A DNA stretch of 64,000 bases, from NCBI GenBank assembly GCA_014904845.1, contig MU119237.1:1-64000 (forward strand), read 5' to 3'. Below the pieces are notes generated by a model. That model was given only the letters and a program-made list of their open reading frames with translations. It made no database searches and was not told the origin of the DNA. Of this stretch, positions 23,934 to 33,291 are shown piece by piece. The position numbers and the translations under genes are program-made. The stretch is from Acephala macrosclerotiorum. Taxonomy: Eukaryota; Ascomycota; Leotiomycetes; Helotiales; Mollisiaceae. Every line of letters starts with the position of its first letter. Position 1 is the first letter of the stretch.

Positions 23934-24255
23934 GACCGAGAACGGAACATGGCGAGACAAGCCGGACCAGCTGGGCGGTGGAGAATGGGGACACCCAATG
24001 ACATGGCGCTAAGCATTTCTCCACGTGGCTGGGATGAATGTGTTGACAGCGACGCGAGCAGCCGATGCGAGGCGAGGGGACCCCGTGGTACAGAACAGAC
24101 TCCCCACAGCATCAGCGAATTCGTCGGAATCAACGAATATGAGGTGAATTGAAGAGAACCAAGGTTGCGCTCAGAAAAGGAGTCAATTCCGCCGCCTCGC
24201 ACATTCTCTCTTGGTTGTCCTCCTCACTCACGACCCCAGAGGTACCATCTCCACA

Positions 24256-25230
24256 ATGTCGACACAACTGAGAACCTCAGCATTACCTATCATAACTGTC
24301 ATCGGATCTCTCAACGCAGACCTCACAACATACACCTCTCGGATACCTAATGGAGGCGAGACTCTTCATGCAAATTCATTTAAAGTAAGCTCTGGAGGAA
24401 AGGGTGGCAACCAGGCCTGCGCTTGCGCTAAGCTATCACGGAAATACGACGATTTGCAAACTGGATCTGTACTCGTCAAGATGGTCGGAGCTGTAGGCAA
24501 TGACGCGCATGGCTCAATGCTGCTTCAAGATTTACAGTCCACTGGCATTGATACATCTGGAGTGGCTGTCAAGGGCGATGTCGAGACCGGTGTTGCTGTT
24601 ATTCTCGTCGAAGCGGAATCAGGCGAGAACCGCATCCTGCTCAGTGCTGGTGCTAACTACTCGTTGACGCCGACACAATTCAAAACACTGCCACTACCAC
24701 TTCCCTCTTTGGTAATCTTGCAGCTAGAGATACCAGTTCCAATAACACTGGAGATTCTTCGCACCGCCAGGACTCAAGGTGTGGAGGTTCTGCTCAATCC
24801 AGCACCCGCCGTGCAGCTCCCTCTTGAAGCATACACTGGACTGGCCCATCTGGTGGTCAATGAGACTGAGGCAGTCATCCTGTCAGGTTGCAGTGCTGAC
24901 GAAATTGAGAATGAGACCAAATTGCCAACTGTGTCGCAAATATTTCATGCTCGCGGGGTAAAGAATGTGCTCATTACACTGGGCGGCAGAGGGGTATTCT
25001 TTTCAACCTCAAGTGGTGTACATGACTTGGTTAAGGCAAAAAAAGTCCAGGTAGTTGATACTACTGCTGCTGGTGACACTTTCGTTGGAGCATATGCATT
25101 GGAGGTTGTGAAAGATAGCTTCGATATTAAGACTGCCGTCCAGATGGCCAATGCGGCTGCTGCAAAGACGATCGGGAAGAGAGGAGCGCAAATCTCGATA
25201 CCTTGGGCAAACGAGTTGGGTAGCATTTGA
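24256..25230 (+). CDS. RBK1: Ribokinase (PfkB family)
   Basis: A single-exon gene of 324 aa, starting at the ATG of MSTQLRTSALP and not at upstream in-frame codons. PfkB hallmarks are clear: IGSLNADLTTY near the N terminus (ribose-binding Asn and Asp), GGKGGNQA at residues 47-54, and the second PfkB signature DTTAAGDTFVGAYAL with catalytic base Asp274. NPAPAV and LVVNETEA match ribokinase positions before the ATP site. It should phosphorylate ribose to ribose 5-phosphate (EC 2.7.1.15) in the cytosol. A related deoxy-sugar-acid kinase specificity cannot be excluded. It lies between the regulator and the MFS sugar permease on the same strand. Confidence 0.9.
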   Translation: MSTQLRTSALPIITVIGSLNADLTTYTSRIPNGGETLHANSFKVSSGGKGGNQACACAKLSRKYDDLQTGSVLVKMVGAVGNDAHGSMLLQDLQSTGIDTSGVAVKGDVETGVAVILVEAESGENRILLSAGANYSLTPTQFKTLPLPLPSLVILQLEIPVPITLEILRTARTQGVEVLLNPAPAVQLPLEAYTGLAHLVVNETEAVILSGCSADEIENETKLPTVSQIFHARGVKNVLITLGGRGVFFSTSSGVHDLVKAKKVQVVDTTAAGDTFVGAYALEVVKDSFDIKTAVQMANAAAAKTIGKRGAQISIPWANELGSI

Positions 25231-25992
25231 ACGCCAGCAGTTGCAGGAGAATCTAGAGATGTACACTATCAACGGGCTTCGATTCATGTCATTCTGCTGC
25301 TTGTTGGAAAAATCTTGGTCTGTTTCTAACAATGTTCCATTCGTCTTTCTAGTGAACGATATTGACGGGGACCGGAGAATCATCTTTCGTCTTCGGTCCG
25401 TAGATTATGGAGCGCCAACTGGGTCACCTGACTCAGAAGCTATTTGTCCTCGAGCTCGATTGATTCTTTGTAGATCCTTACACTCACGAGATTCCGATGT
25501 GCACCAGACTGCCTCCGAGCCGCAATCACGTCCCGGCCTGACTATCCTCATCAGCTGATGACCTGATGTTCGCTTCGCGAGTCAGGGATAAACCCCCTAT
25601 TCCAAAAACACCTAGCGCAAGCGACAGAGCGAGCCGAACCATCCCCGATCGGGCGGGGGTCATATCCACCTTCAAAACGCGACGCGAGCCGATACGATGC
25701 CGACATGATCTCCATCTCAATTGGTGGGATCCCCAAGTTCACCGACGACAAACATGGCTGTCCCATCAAATGCATGAACTCCACCCCACAGGAGACCCCA
25801 TTCCCCAAATCCCCACATCCCAGAAAACGTTCGTTCGGGTTCCCAGTGCCAAGGATGTCATGGTCCAGCGATTGGGAACGCGTCTATATAGAGACGCTAT
25901 GCTGCTCTCTAGTTCTGTTCGATATCACCACCTTTCTAGTGTCAGATTTCGTTTGGTTCTGACAATTCAACGTTATTGATCTTTCTGTCACA
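25231..25992. other. Intergenic/promoter region of the sugar permease
   Basis: About 760 bp with several CGG and CCG triplets and no supported gene. The 137-codon open frame at 25566-25979 overlaps others in different phases and contains no domain. A TATA-like palindrome lies about 100 bp before the permease ATG. Confidence 0.45.
25881..25896 (+). promoter_or_regulatory. TATA-box palindrome upstream of the sugar permease
   Basis: CGTCTATATAGAGACG is a TATA core inside a short inverted repeat (CGTCT and AGACG). It ends 96 bp before the ATG at 25993, a usual TATA distance for a fungal gene with a short leader. Confidence 0.5.
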
Positions 25993-27844
25993 ATGGTTCA
26001 GAAACTAGATGGATACGGGATAGGCGTTGCAGCTTTTGCTGCAATTGGGACGTTTCTTTTTGTAAGTCACTCCAAGGCATGCAGGATTTGCGAAGGATTG
26101 CTAAAGTATGAAAAGGGATTTGATTCGGGTATTGTCACGACCACCATTGCCCACCAAAGCTGGAAAGATTACTTCAACCATCCTACGACTGCTCAAACTG
26201 GCGCTGTCAGTATACCTCAACCTACTGCGAAACCAGCTTAGCTGACTCATTCAGGTGGTTGCTACTTACATTGCTGGAGAATGCGTTGGTGGAATCTTTC
26301 AAATCGTCGCTGGTGACAAGCTTGGCCGTCTTCGACTCATGCAATTGATGTGCGTCATCGTCACGATCGGCACCGTTCTACAAACCGCATCAGTCAATTT
26401 TGGAATGTTTCTTACAGGTCGTATACTGGCTGGAATGGCTGTAGGGTAAGTTCATTCAATACTTCAGAATGGGAAAACCGATTTTAATGCCTGATCTAGA
26501 GGACTTATCGGAACCGTCCCTGTCTACCTCAGCGAAATCTCAGCTCCACACCACCGAGGTCTTATCGGAGGCATATCAGGCTGCGGTATCTCATTCGGGA
26601 CCATGATGAGCAACTGGGTTGGATTCGCCTGTAGTTTCGCCCCTTATGGGCCAACACAATGGCGCCTCCCTCTCGGGCTCCAGATCCCATTTGGAATCAT
26701 CCTATGCATCGGTCTATTGACCTTCATGCCAGACTCGCCTCGACAATTGGTCCGAGATGGTCAGATCGAGAAAGCAAGGCGCGAGTTCTTGAATATTCGA
26801 AGAGATTTGAATCCAGATGAGGTGCATCAGGAGTTTGCTTTCATGCAGACGCAGATTGAGTATGAAATGCAGCGGGAGATCACTTCTTATAGGGAGATCT
26901 GGAGACTTTTCAAGCATCGTGTTCTGGTATCTGTTGCCGTGCAGACGATGACTTCTTTGACCGGAACGAACGTCATTTCGTATTACCAGAGTAAGAATGC
27001 TCCTCTTTCCTCGTATGACACGGACCTGACACTCCACGCAGCCATCTTGTACAAATCCTTTGGAATCAGCTCAACGACTATTCTCTGCTTGGCTGGTGTA
27101 TACGGCACTGTTGGATTCCTGTGCAACTGCTTGACCTCAGCATTCCTCACTGACCAGTGGGGACGCCGCAAGTATGCCCCCTCAATCCTTCTCTTCCTCA
27201 AACCCAGTTCCCTCAAAGTATGGACTGACCAAATCCAGAATGCTTATTTCGGGCTTGGCTGGAATTGTCATCACGGAAACTTACGCCGCAATCATGCAAA
27301 TGAAGTTCCAAAACACAGACAACCAGGTCGGGAAGGCATTCGCTATTTTAGGAATCTACCTCTACGCCGTTGTTTACTGTAAGACTTCAAACCCTTCCTC
27401 ACCCTTCTCTCTCCCACCCCATCCTCAAACAAAGGCTAATTTTAAATCCCAATAGACGGAATGATTAACAGCACAACCTGGACCTACGGCGCCGAAATCC
27501 TCCCCATCGCCCTCCGCTCCAAAATAATGGGACTCAGCGCCCTCGGCCACTTCATCGTAAACGTCGCCATCACCGAAGCCGGCCCCACTGCCTTCGCAAA
27601 TATAAAACAAAACTACTACTACGTCTTCGTCGGATGTTCGTTTTTCTTCCTAGTGATGGCTTATTTCTTTTTCCCGGAGACGAAGCAGAAGAGTCTTGAG
27701 GAGATTGCGGCAGCGTTTGGAGATAAGCTCGTTTTGCCGGACGAGGGGACAGTGAAGAACGAGGAGGCGATTTTTAGGGGGAAGAGGGAGGAGGGGGAGG
27801 TGGAGGTGAGTGAGCATGCTGAGGTTGCAAAGGGTGTTGTTTGA
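25993..27844 (+). CDS. MFS sugar transporter (sugar porter family)
   Basis: Seven exons join in phase into 499 aa: 25993-26061, 26116-26205, 26255-26445, 26500-26990, 27042-27171, 27239-27378 and 27456-27844. All introns are 49-77 nt with GT-AG ends. Sugar-porter marks are present in order: FDSG after the first membrane segment, DKLGRLR in loop 2-3, GRILAGMAVGG, PVYLSEISAPHHRG, PDSPRQL before the central loop, DQWGRRK in loop 8-9, and PETKQKSLEEI after the last segment. About 12 membrane segments are expected, and the plasma membrane is the likely site. The substrate (a hexose, pentose or sugar acid) is not readable. Its place after an aldolase, a regulator and a ribokinase suggests uptake of the sugar that they process. 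The C-terminal tail is acidic (GKREEGEVEVSEHAEV). Confidence 0.93.
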
Positions 27845-28064
27845 TGAATGATTTTGGGGCTGGATAAGAATGAGTAAATTTCTAGAAATGAATTTGCCGC
27901 ACAAGTATCTTGCTTTATGAGATCTCTTATTCGAACGAAGCTCGAAGGTTCCCTGTGTCTCTTTGGTGCTTCTTTGAAGCTGCCAATCATGTGCGTTACT
28001 CTTCGTACCTCAGCACTGACGGCCGGACCAGCCATAAAGGGTTTTGTTGGTATCACCAGGGATA

Positions 28065-28082
28065 CCTATTACTAGTAATAGG
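28065..28082. repeat. Perfect 18-bp palindrome
   Basis: CCTATTACTAGTAATAGG equals its own reverse complement. It is the first of three palindromic structures within 150 bp. Confidence 0.8.
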
Positions 28083-28154
28083 CCAGAAACGAAGACATAG
28101 GGTAATCCTAATTGTATTCGTTGAGTTATAGTTATTATCTAGAAGAGCGCGCAA

Positions 28155-28216
28155 GAGTTGGAGGGATATAACCTCAACTCTAGCGAGACGGCGCTAGTCC
28201 GTTTAGGACTAGTGCC
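28155..28216. repeat. Two adjacent hairpins followed by CACGTG
   Basis: The first hairpin has arms GAGTTGGAGG and CCTCAACTC around GATATAA (28155-28180), with one bulged G. The second has arms GGCGCTAGTCC and GGACTAGTGCC around GTTTA (28190-28216), with one mismatch. CACGTGACTAC follows immediately. Paired hairpins beside CACGTGACTA also occur at 14125, so this may be the end of a repeated element. Confidence 0.6.
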
Positions 28217-29195
28217 GCACGTGACTACTGAACCACTATTGTACCCACAGGTTTTGCACCAAAGTATCTATGTCAAAGGGACATTGTTTGGGTTTCGTTG
28301 CACTTCTACGTCCGCAAGGTTCTGAGCAAAAAGACTTTGCGTCGTCAAGCAGATATACAACGAGAGTTCAAAAGAGACTCTTTTTGCTCATCCGAATGTG
28401 GCGGACGCGATCCGGACGGTCTAGCAAACCAATCCAATCTTTGGGTGAGTATTTAGATGATCAGAGGGTTTCTGCAAACTCCCATTGTCTGCTTTCTGGC
28501 GACATAGTTTTGCTTTTTTACCTCCATTGTATTTGAAGATAGTATTGCTTTGAAGTCCTGAATGTCCAGCTCTTGCTTGAGTGTCCTCAAAGATGAAAAT
28601 CCTCATGCATCATAATCCTGGAATATAAAATTCTCAGGTACGAATATCCACACTTGAATCGTACAAGATATTGAAACTTGGCAAAGCCTTCTATGAGAAT
28701 CTCGGATGTTTTATTTTCGTTCCTCGAGGGATCAAAAGAATAATGATACTGCATGATCTTTTGTGGCAGCAGCCCATTCTGGAACGATCAAATTGATACG
28801 CGAAAAGCATGACGCGCGCTCTTTCTGAGCTTTTTGATGTCAAGTGCGCAAGCCGCAAGGGTGATTGTGCTGCCCCTTGATGTCTATCAATTGGAAAGGA
28901 TTCCTCAAGGGAAGATGAGAGATCCTGGGAGCGTTACTATTCGTACTGTGTGTCTTCACGCCATGTGGTCATTAAAGAAGAAAAAGCGCTGGAATCACAA
29001 AATGATGAAAGCCTCAAAAGCTAGAACCATCAGGAAGTAAAACAAACCAGCCTTCAGATTACTTTAGTTTTGAAAACATGCTTCGATTGAAATGCAAGAA
29101 ATCGGCTTACCGTCACGCATAAATCATCTTAGTATCCCCACGTCGGACTTCTGCCAATCATACAGATCGAGGAGCGCAAGCTGTTCGCTGAAGTT

Positions 29196-30376
29196 ATGGC
29201 CTCACTTGCGAACTTCACCGTCTCCTGGGCAAAAACCTTCATCCAAAGAATCTTACTTCTCGTAAGTCAAAACCAGCACCGAAAAAAGGTAAGAGCTGGG
29301 CCACCAAACACGGCCCACCCCACCATTTTACACCAAAACACTCCTTTTGCGTTTATTTATATCTCTACAACGCGTTAATTTAAGTTAATAAAAACTTCTT
29401 ATATTCTTAACCTTTACTAAATACATCTTTTGTACTATTCAGAAATTAAATTAAATGTAAAATGTAAAAGTTGTATGTAGTTAATTATGAAAGAGGAGTA
29501 AAATCGCTTAATTTACATATAAATTTATGAAAATTTTAATATTTCCCACTTTACTTATATATAAAACTTGCAATTTAAGATATTAATTTTAGAATTTTTA
29601 ATATAATTAAATTTAAATAAATCTTAATCCAATTCTTCAATTTTATAAAATTTTATTAAGAATATGGCGAGTTATTAAGTTATAAAAAGTGTAACTTTTG
29701 GTGTAAAATGGGGGGGTGGGCCGTGTTTGGTGGCCCCAGCTCTTATCTCTAGACTAACATATTCCTCCGGCCGGACCTAATCCCAGAACTTGAACCATAC
29801 AGACATCCAGCAGAAGACAAAAATCTCAAACCCATCAGAGATAGTATGCACCCTTCCATCCTCATGACCGTGGATTCATGGTCATCTCAAGTAGCCGCAA
29901 AATCGCAACCAAATCTAGAAGGACAACGAATCGCAACCACCTTAGCCACAGCCGCAACCCAAACCCATGACCTAGACGTCCCAAAGACTGCCGAGGTTAT
30001 GCTCATATTGGTAGATTTTCAAGAGAATCTTGTAAGTGGAGCAGTTGCAGGGGTAGGGTTGAATAAATAGTTTATGATGGATCCAGAATGGGAAGAGGAT
30101 GATGAGGATGAGGATGATGAGGATGAGGATGATGAGGATGAGGATGAGGATGAGGATGAGGATGAGGATGAGGATGAGGATGAGGATGAGGATGAGGATG
30201 AGGATGAGGATGAGGGTTCTGAGCTTGTAGATGAGGAATGGGATGACGAGCTCAAGGCTGCGCAAATTGCGGAGGCCGATGCTGATTCAAATGTTATTGA
30301 GCTAAGGCGTCAGGCTGCGTTTTTGGAGATCGTGATCAGAGGATTCGTGCATGAGATGCGGGGCAGAGTTGTCTAG
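29196..30376 (+). CDS. Unrecognised protein with a long Asp/Glu tract; intron occupied by a mobile element
   Basis: I do not recognise the family. Exon A (29196-29261, open upstream to an AG at 29165) reads MASLANFTVSWAKTFIQRIL. With donor GTAAGT at 29262 and acceptor TCTCTAG ending at 29752, the frame continues TNIFLRPDLIPELEPYRHPA through SMHPSILMTVDSWSSQVAAK to FQENL at 30031. A second short candidate intron (30032-30070, 39 nt) leads in phase to FMMDPEWEEDD, a (GAT GAG)n-encoded acidic tract, and the tail ELKAAQIAEADADSNVIELR to a stop at 30374-30376. The first intron consists almost entirely of a MITE-like element (29290-29745). Without it the intron would be only about 37 nt, shorter than others here. 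Exon joins are inferred, and additional 5' exons are possible because the frame is open before the ATG. The acidic tract suggests a nuclear or chromatin-associated protein, but that is only composition. Confidence 0.4.
29290..29745. mobile_element. MITE-like element with about 49-bp terminal inverted repeats and TA duplication
   Basis: The left end (29290-29338) begins TAAGAGCTGGGCCACCAAAC and ends CATTTTACACCAAAA. The right end (29697-29745) is its near-perfect reverse complement. A TA dinucleotide flanks both sides, as for Tc1/mariner-type insertions. The roughly 360-bp interior is AT-rich and encodes nothing, so it is non-autonomous. The two arms differ only by a few bases in their G/C runs, which suggests a fairly recent or well-preserved copy. 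It sits inside a predicted intron of the acidic-protein gene. Confidence 0.85.
30096..30213 (+). repeat. GATGAG hexanucleotide microsatellite (coding Asp-Glu repeats)
   Basis: Nearly perfect GAGGAT/GATGAG units, with a few extra GAT triplets near the left end. In the predicted frame they encode alternating Asp and Glu. Such arrays vary in length between strains by replication slippage while keeping the frame. Confidence 0.9.
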
Positions 30377-31212
30377 GCGGGATCTCGATCTGATAGAGGA
30401 GTTGGTTTCCAAGAAGTTCAACTCTTGAAATAAGGGGCATGACGAGTATGAGTGACGAATTGTGGAACGGACATTGTAAACTTGAGATTGTGCGTTCCTC
30501 ATGCCGCATGCATGGATTGCACGCTTTATCTTTGACTAACAAGGCAGTATCACACGACATTTTATTCTACTCTCCCAAAGTTGGTTAGTCAGCTTGCCGC
30601 TCTTGCTCAGGCGCTAATCACCCTCGGCTCCCTAAACATCGTGAGCATCTTGTCATGTGATTTTGCCCTGGTTTCTTAGTATAATCTAGCGTTCTCTTAT
30701 ATTAAAACTCGTCAAGTTTTAACAATAATTACAAAGCTTAAATAAGCTCCTAAGGATCTTAAAATAGATGCCTATTAAAATATATCTAGTATGGCAGGGC
30801 TACACGTTTCTTTCTTTAAAATCCTTCTTTGTATTAGCTAGTTTCGATGGTAGTGCTAGTCACGTGTCGTCCAGTACAAAAGAGCCTTCCGCTCACTGTA
30901 AACAATCAAGCATCCTTTGCCCACTCTATTTACAGGCTGATTTACTTATGACTGATTATTACGTGCTGACGGTTATCGAATTAGTCTAGCCCATTGGCTA
31001 AGGCGAAGTGACCTACAATTGGGCTTTCTCTCTCAAAAACCGTTGCCCTTCTACGCTAGGTACCTAGGTAGGCTTCGGTTAGGCGCTTGATTAGTAAACA
31101 AGGCTGCCAATTCAGTTATTGCCACGTCAGCATCCTAGGGCGGATGTATATTGTTCGAGATATTTCTCCTGGTACTCTTATTGATTTTAATTACAATACC
31201 TAAGTCATCATA
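30377..31212. other. Intergenic region with repeat remnants
   Basis: Mixed composition with AT-rich patches (30680-30790). GCTAGTCACGTG lies at 30855-30866, a motif shared with 59716 and, reversed, with 14125. Small open frames (for example 30768-30989) have no support. The last 150 bp should contain the promoter of the HET gene. Confidence 0.4.
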
Positions 31213-33291
31213 ATGATGAAATACAAATACACCCGCTTACGACCCGATCGAGAAGAGCTCAGACTGTTGAAGCTCTTACCTGGTCAATTCTCTGACGATA
31301 TTGTAGTTGAAATCTTCCATAAAAGATTCGACGCCAATCCAGATTACGAAGCACTCTCATACGTCTGGGGATCTCCAAATCCTAAACAAACTCTATTCGC
31401 AAAGGAGCGGTCTTTAGATGGGGCAACCCGTTTACACCATTCCTCCATAAAAGATGGCCGAGAATCTTCAACAGCAACTGTGAAGAGTCTTGCTATGTTA
31501 CATATCACGCCGAATCTCGGAGTTGCTTTGCGTCACTTAAGGCATCGGGACCATACCCGAGTGTTATGGATCGATGCTATTTGCATAAATCAGGAGGACT
31601 TGGTTGAGCGCAGTTCAGAGGTTGGTAAAATGGGCTCCATTTACGGACGAGCTCGACAGGTCATTGTTTGGCTCGGACCAGAGAGCGAAAATAGCTCCCT
31701 TGCGATCAGCCTCTTGCGTACCATCGGGCATGATACGGATATTGCTGAAGGTGATGGAGCGATATCAGTTGCGAGCGGTAGCCAGGCAGAGATCCTCCGA
31801 TACAACACTGACGCTATGAGATTAAAGGTGCTGAGCTGGATTGCCATCAGAGACCTTTTGAATCGAGAATGGTTTACCCGGCTTTGGGTCTTCCAGGAGA
31901 TTGGACTTGCTTCTAAAGCAATCATGACTACTGGTAACGATGAGCTGCCATGGAAGACATTCAAGAATGCAATATCCTGGATTGAGAATCAGGTTGCAGC
32001 GTTAACACCAATCTCGGAATTTTTTGAGGTGAGAGACATAAAGAAGGCACAGTCTCTTATGCATCAAGTCTTTGATGGCAATCACCCTACTATGCCACTT
32101 TATCGTCTGCTGGAGCTAACGAAACACTCGTTGTGTTCCAATCCTCGTGATCGAGTGTACGCAATTCTTAGCTTAGCACACCATTCCGATCTTACCGGCA
32201 TTGTTCCAGACTACTCGAAAGCAACCGAGGCAGTTTACAAAGACCTGGTCCTTAAGAACATGAAAAAAACAAGACAACTACGGCTTTTGACTTTTTGCGA
32301 AATACGCCATTCGCCATCCGATTTGAGACTGCCGTCTTGGGTTCCGGATCTTTCAATTCCAAGAAAACCTTCTCAGCTGTGGTACGGCGATGCTTCTGGT
32401 AATTCGCAGGGGGAAGCTACCTACATCAAGTCGGACAAAGGTCTCCAGGTTCGAGGGATACGTACAGCCACCATCATGACCACCACAACCCCGATCTCAC
32501 ACACCGCACGTCTTCCGGAAATATTAGCAATATGCCACGTCTGGGAGCCTCCAGACCTTTACACAGCAAGATATACCGGAGGGGGCTCGTTGCTGGATGC
32601 CTTTGTAAGGACGTTAATTTGCGGGATGGTGAAAGGCCCTTTGCCCCCTGATTCAGGGGACTGCTTGAATATGGACGATTGTAGGAAAGCATTCATAGCC
32701 TGTGTATCAAAGGGTGAACAACAGCAGAACACTGCTATTTACACTTTCTTTCTCCAGATTTTCTTGCCTGGTAGGGCTTTTTTTGTGACCGATGAAGGAT
32801 ACATCGGCCTGGGCCCAGCATCGGCTCGTCCAGGGGATCGGGTCATGGTAATACTGGGCTGTCCAGTTCCAATATTACTCCGACCAGTGCCCGGAAGAAG
32901 AGAATATTATCAGGTCGTCGGTGAATGTTTTGTTGATGGTCTGATGGCAGGGGAAGGGTTATTAGGGCCGCTACCTCCCGACTGGACAAGAAAGTGGGCG
33001 CATGTCGAAGAGTCACTTGTATCAGTATATACCCACGCAACCGACTATAACAGCTGTCCAACGCAGCAAGATCCGAGACTAGGTCCTCTGCCATCTTCAT
33101 GGAAGGTCCGGTACGGCTCATCTGGGAAGGCAAATGATCAACAAGATTCCGAGCTCGATGACAGTGGTAAGATGAAACTTATGTGGTATGAGGAAGTGAG
33201 CACTGGATATACGGGGATATTTGATCCGAGACTCAGTTCTGCGGCATTGAAAGAGAGAGGTGTTAGCATTCAAGATTACATTCTCGTTTGA
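31213..33291 (+). CDS. HET-domain protein (heterokaryon-incompatibility type)
   Basis: An uninterrupted 692-codon frame, apparently intronless. A second ATG follows directly, so the start could be one codon later. The three HET blocks are clear: YEALSYVWG (45-53), LWIDAICINQ (118-127) and, after it, the IYGRARQVIVWLGPES block. After residue 230 or so the sequence is typical of the long, variable C-terminal regions of HET proteins, with LCSNPRDRVYAILSLA and LRLPSWVPDL, both common in this family. Members can trigger cell death on fusion with an incompatible strain, though most copies have unknown roles. No membrane segment or signal peptide is seen. A second HET gene lies on the opposite strand 1.2 kb downstream, with facing 3' ends. 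Confidence 0.92.
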   Translation: MMKYKYTRLRPDREELRLLKLLPGQFSDDIVVEIFHKRFDANPDYEALSYVWGSPNPKQTLFAKERSLDGATRLHHSSIKDGRESSTATVKSLAMLHITPNLGVALRHLRHRDHTRVLWIDAICINQEDLVERSSEVGKMGSIYGRARQVIVWLGPESENSSLAISLLRTIGHDTDIAEGDGAISVASGSQAEILRYNTDAMRLKVLSWIAIRDLLNREWFTRLWVFQEIGLASKAIMTTGNDELPWKTFKNAISWIENQVAALTPISEFFEVRDIKKAQSLMHQVFDGNHPTMPLYRLLELTKHSLCSNPRDRVYAILSLAHHSDLTGIVPDYSKATEAVYKDLVLKNMKKTRQLRLLTFCEIRHSPSDLRLPSWVPDLSIPRKPSQLWYGDASGNSQGEATYIKSDKGLQVRGIRTATIMTTTTPISHTARLPEILAICHVWEPPDLYTARYTGGGSLLDAFVRTLICGMVKGPLPPDSGDCLNMDDCRKAFIACVSKGEQQQNTAIYTFFLQIFLPGRAFFVTDEGYIGLGPASARPGDRVMVILGCPVPILLRPVPGRREYYQVVGECFVDGLMAGEGLLGPLPPDWTRKWAHVEESLVSVYTHATDYNSCPTQQDPRLGPLPSSWKVRYGSSGKANDQQDSELDDSGKMKLMWYEEVSTGYTGIFDPRLSSAALKERGVSIQDYILV

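Larger units (their letters stand above)
27845..29165. other. Intergenic region with palindromes, no supported gene
   Basis: About 1.3 kb. Small open frames (28270-28536; 28834-29040, ending in a Lys/Arg-rich tail) have no recognised domain or neighbours in frame. Three strong palindromic structures between 28065 and 28216 are listed separately. I see no rRNA or tRNA. Confidence 0.45.

Noticed and set aside
29750..29795. Alternative acceptor CCCAG (with branch CTAAC) for the element-bearing intron
   Set aside because: The signals are good, but joining there puts the downstream frame out of phase and reaches a stop quickly; TCTCTAG at 29752 keeps the frame.
30019..30265. Minus-strand Ser- or Ile/Leu-repeat frames opposite the GATGAG array
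   Set aside because: They are mirror frames of the microsatellite and have no flanking coding sequence.
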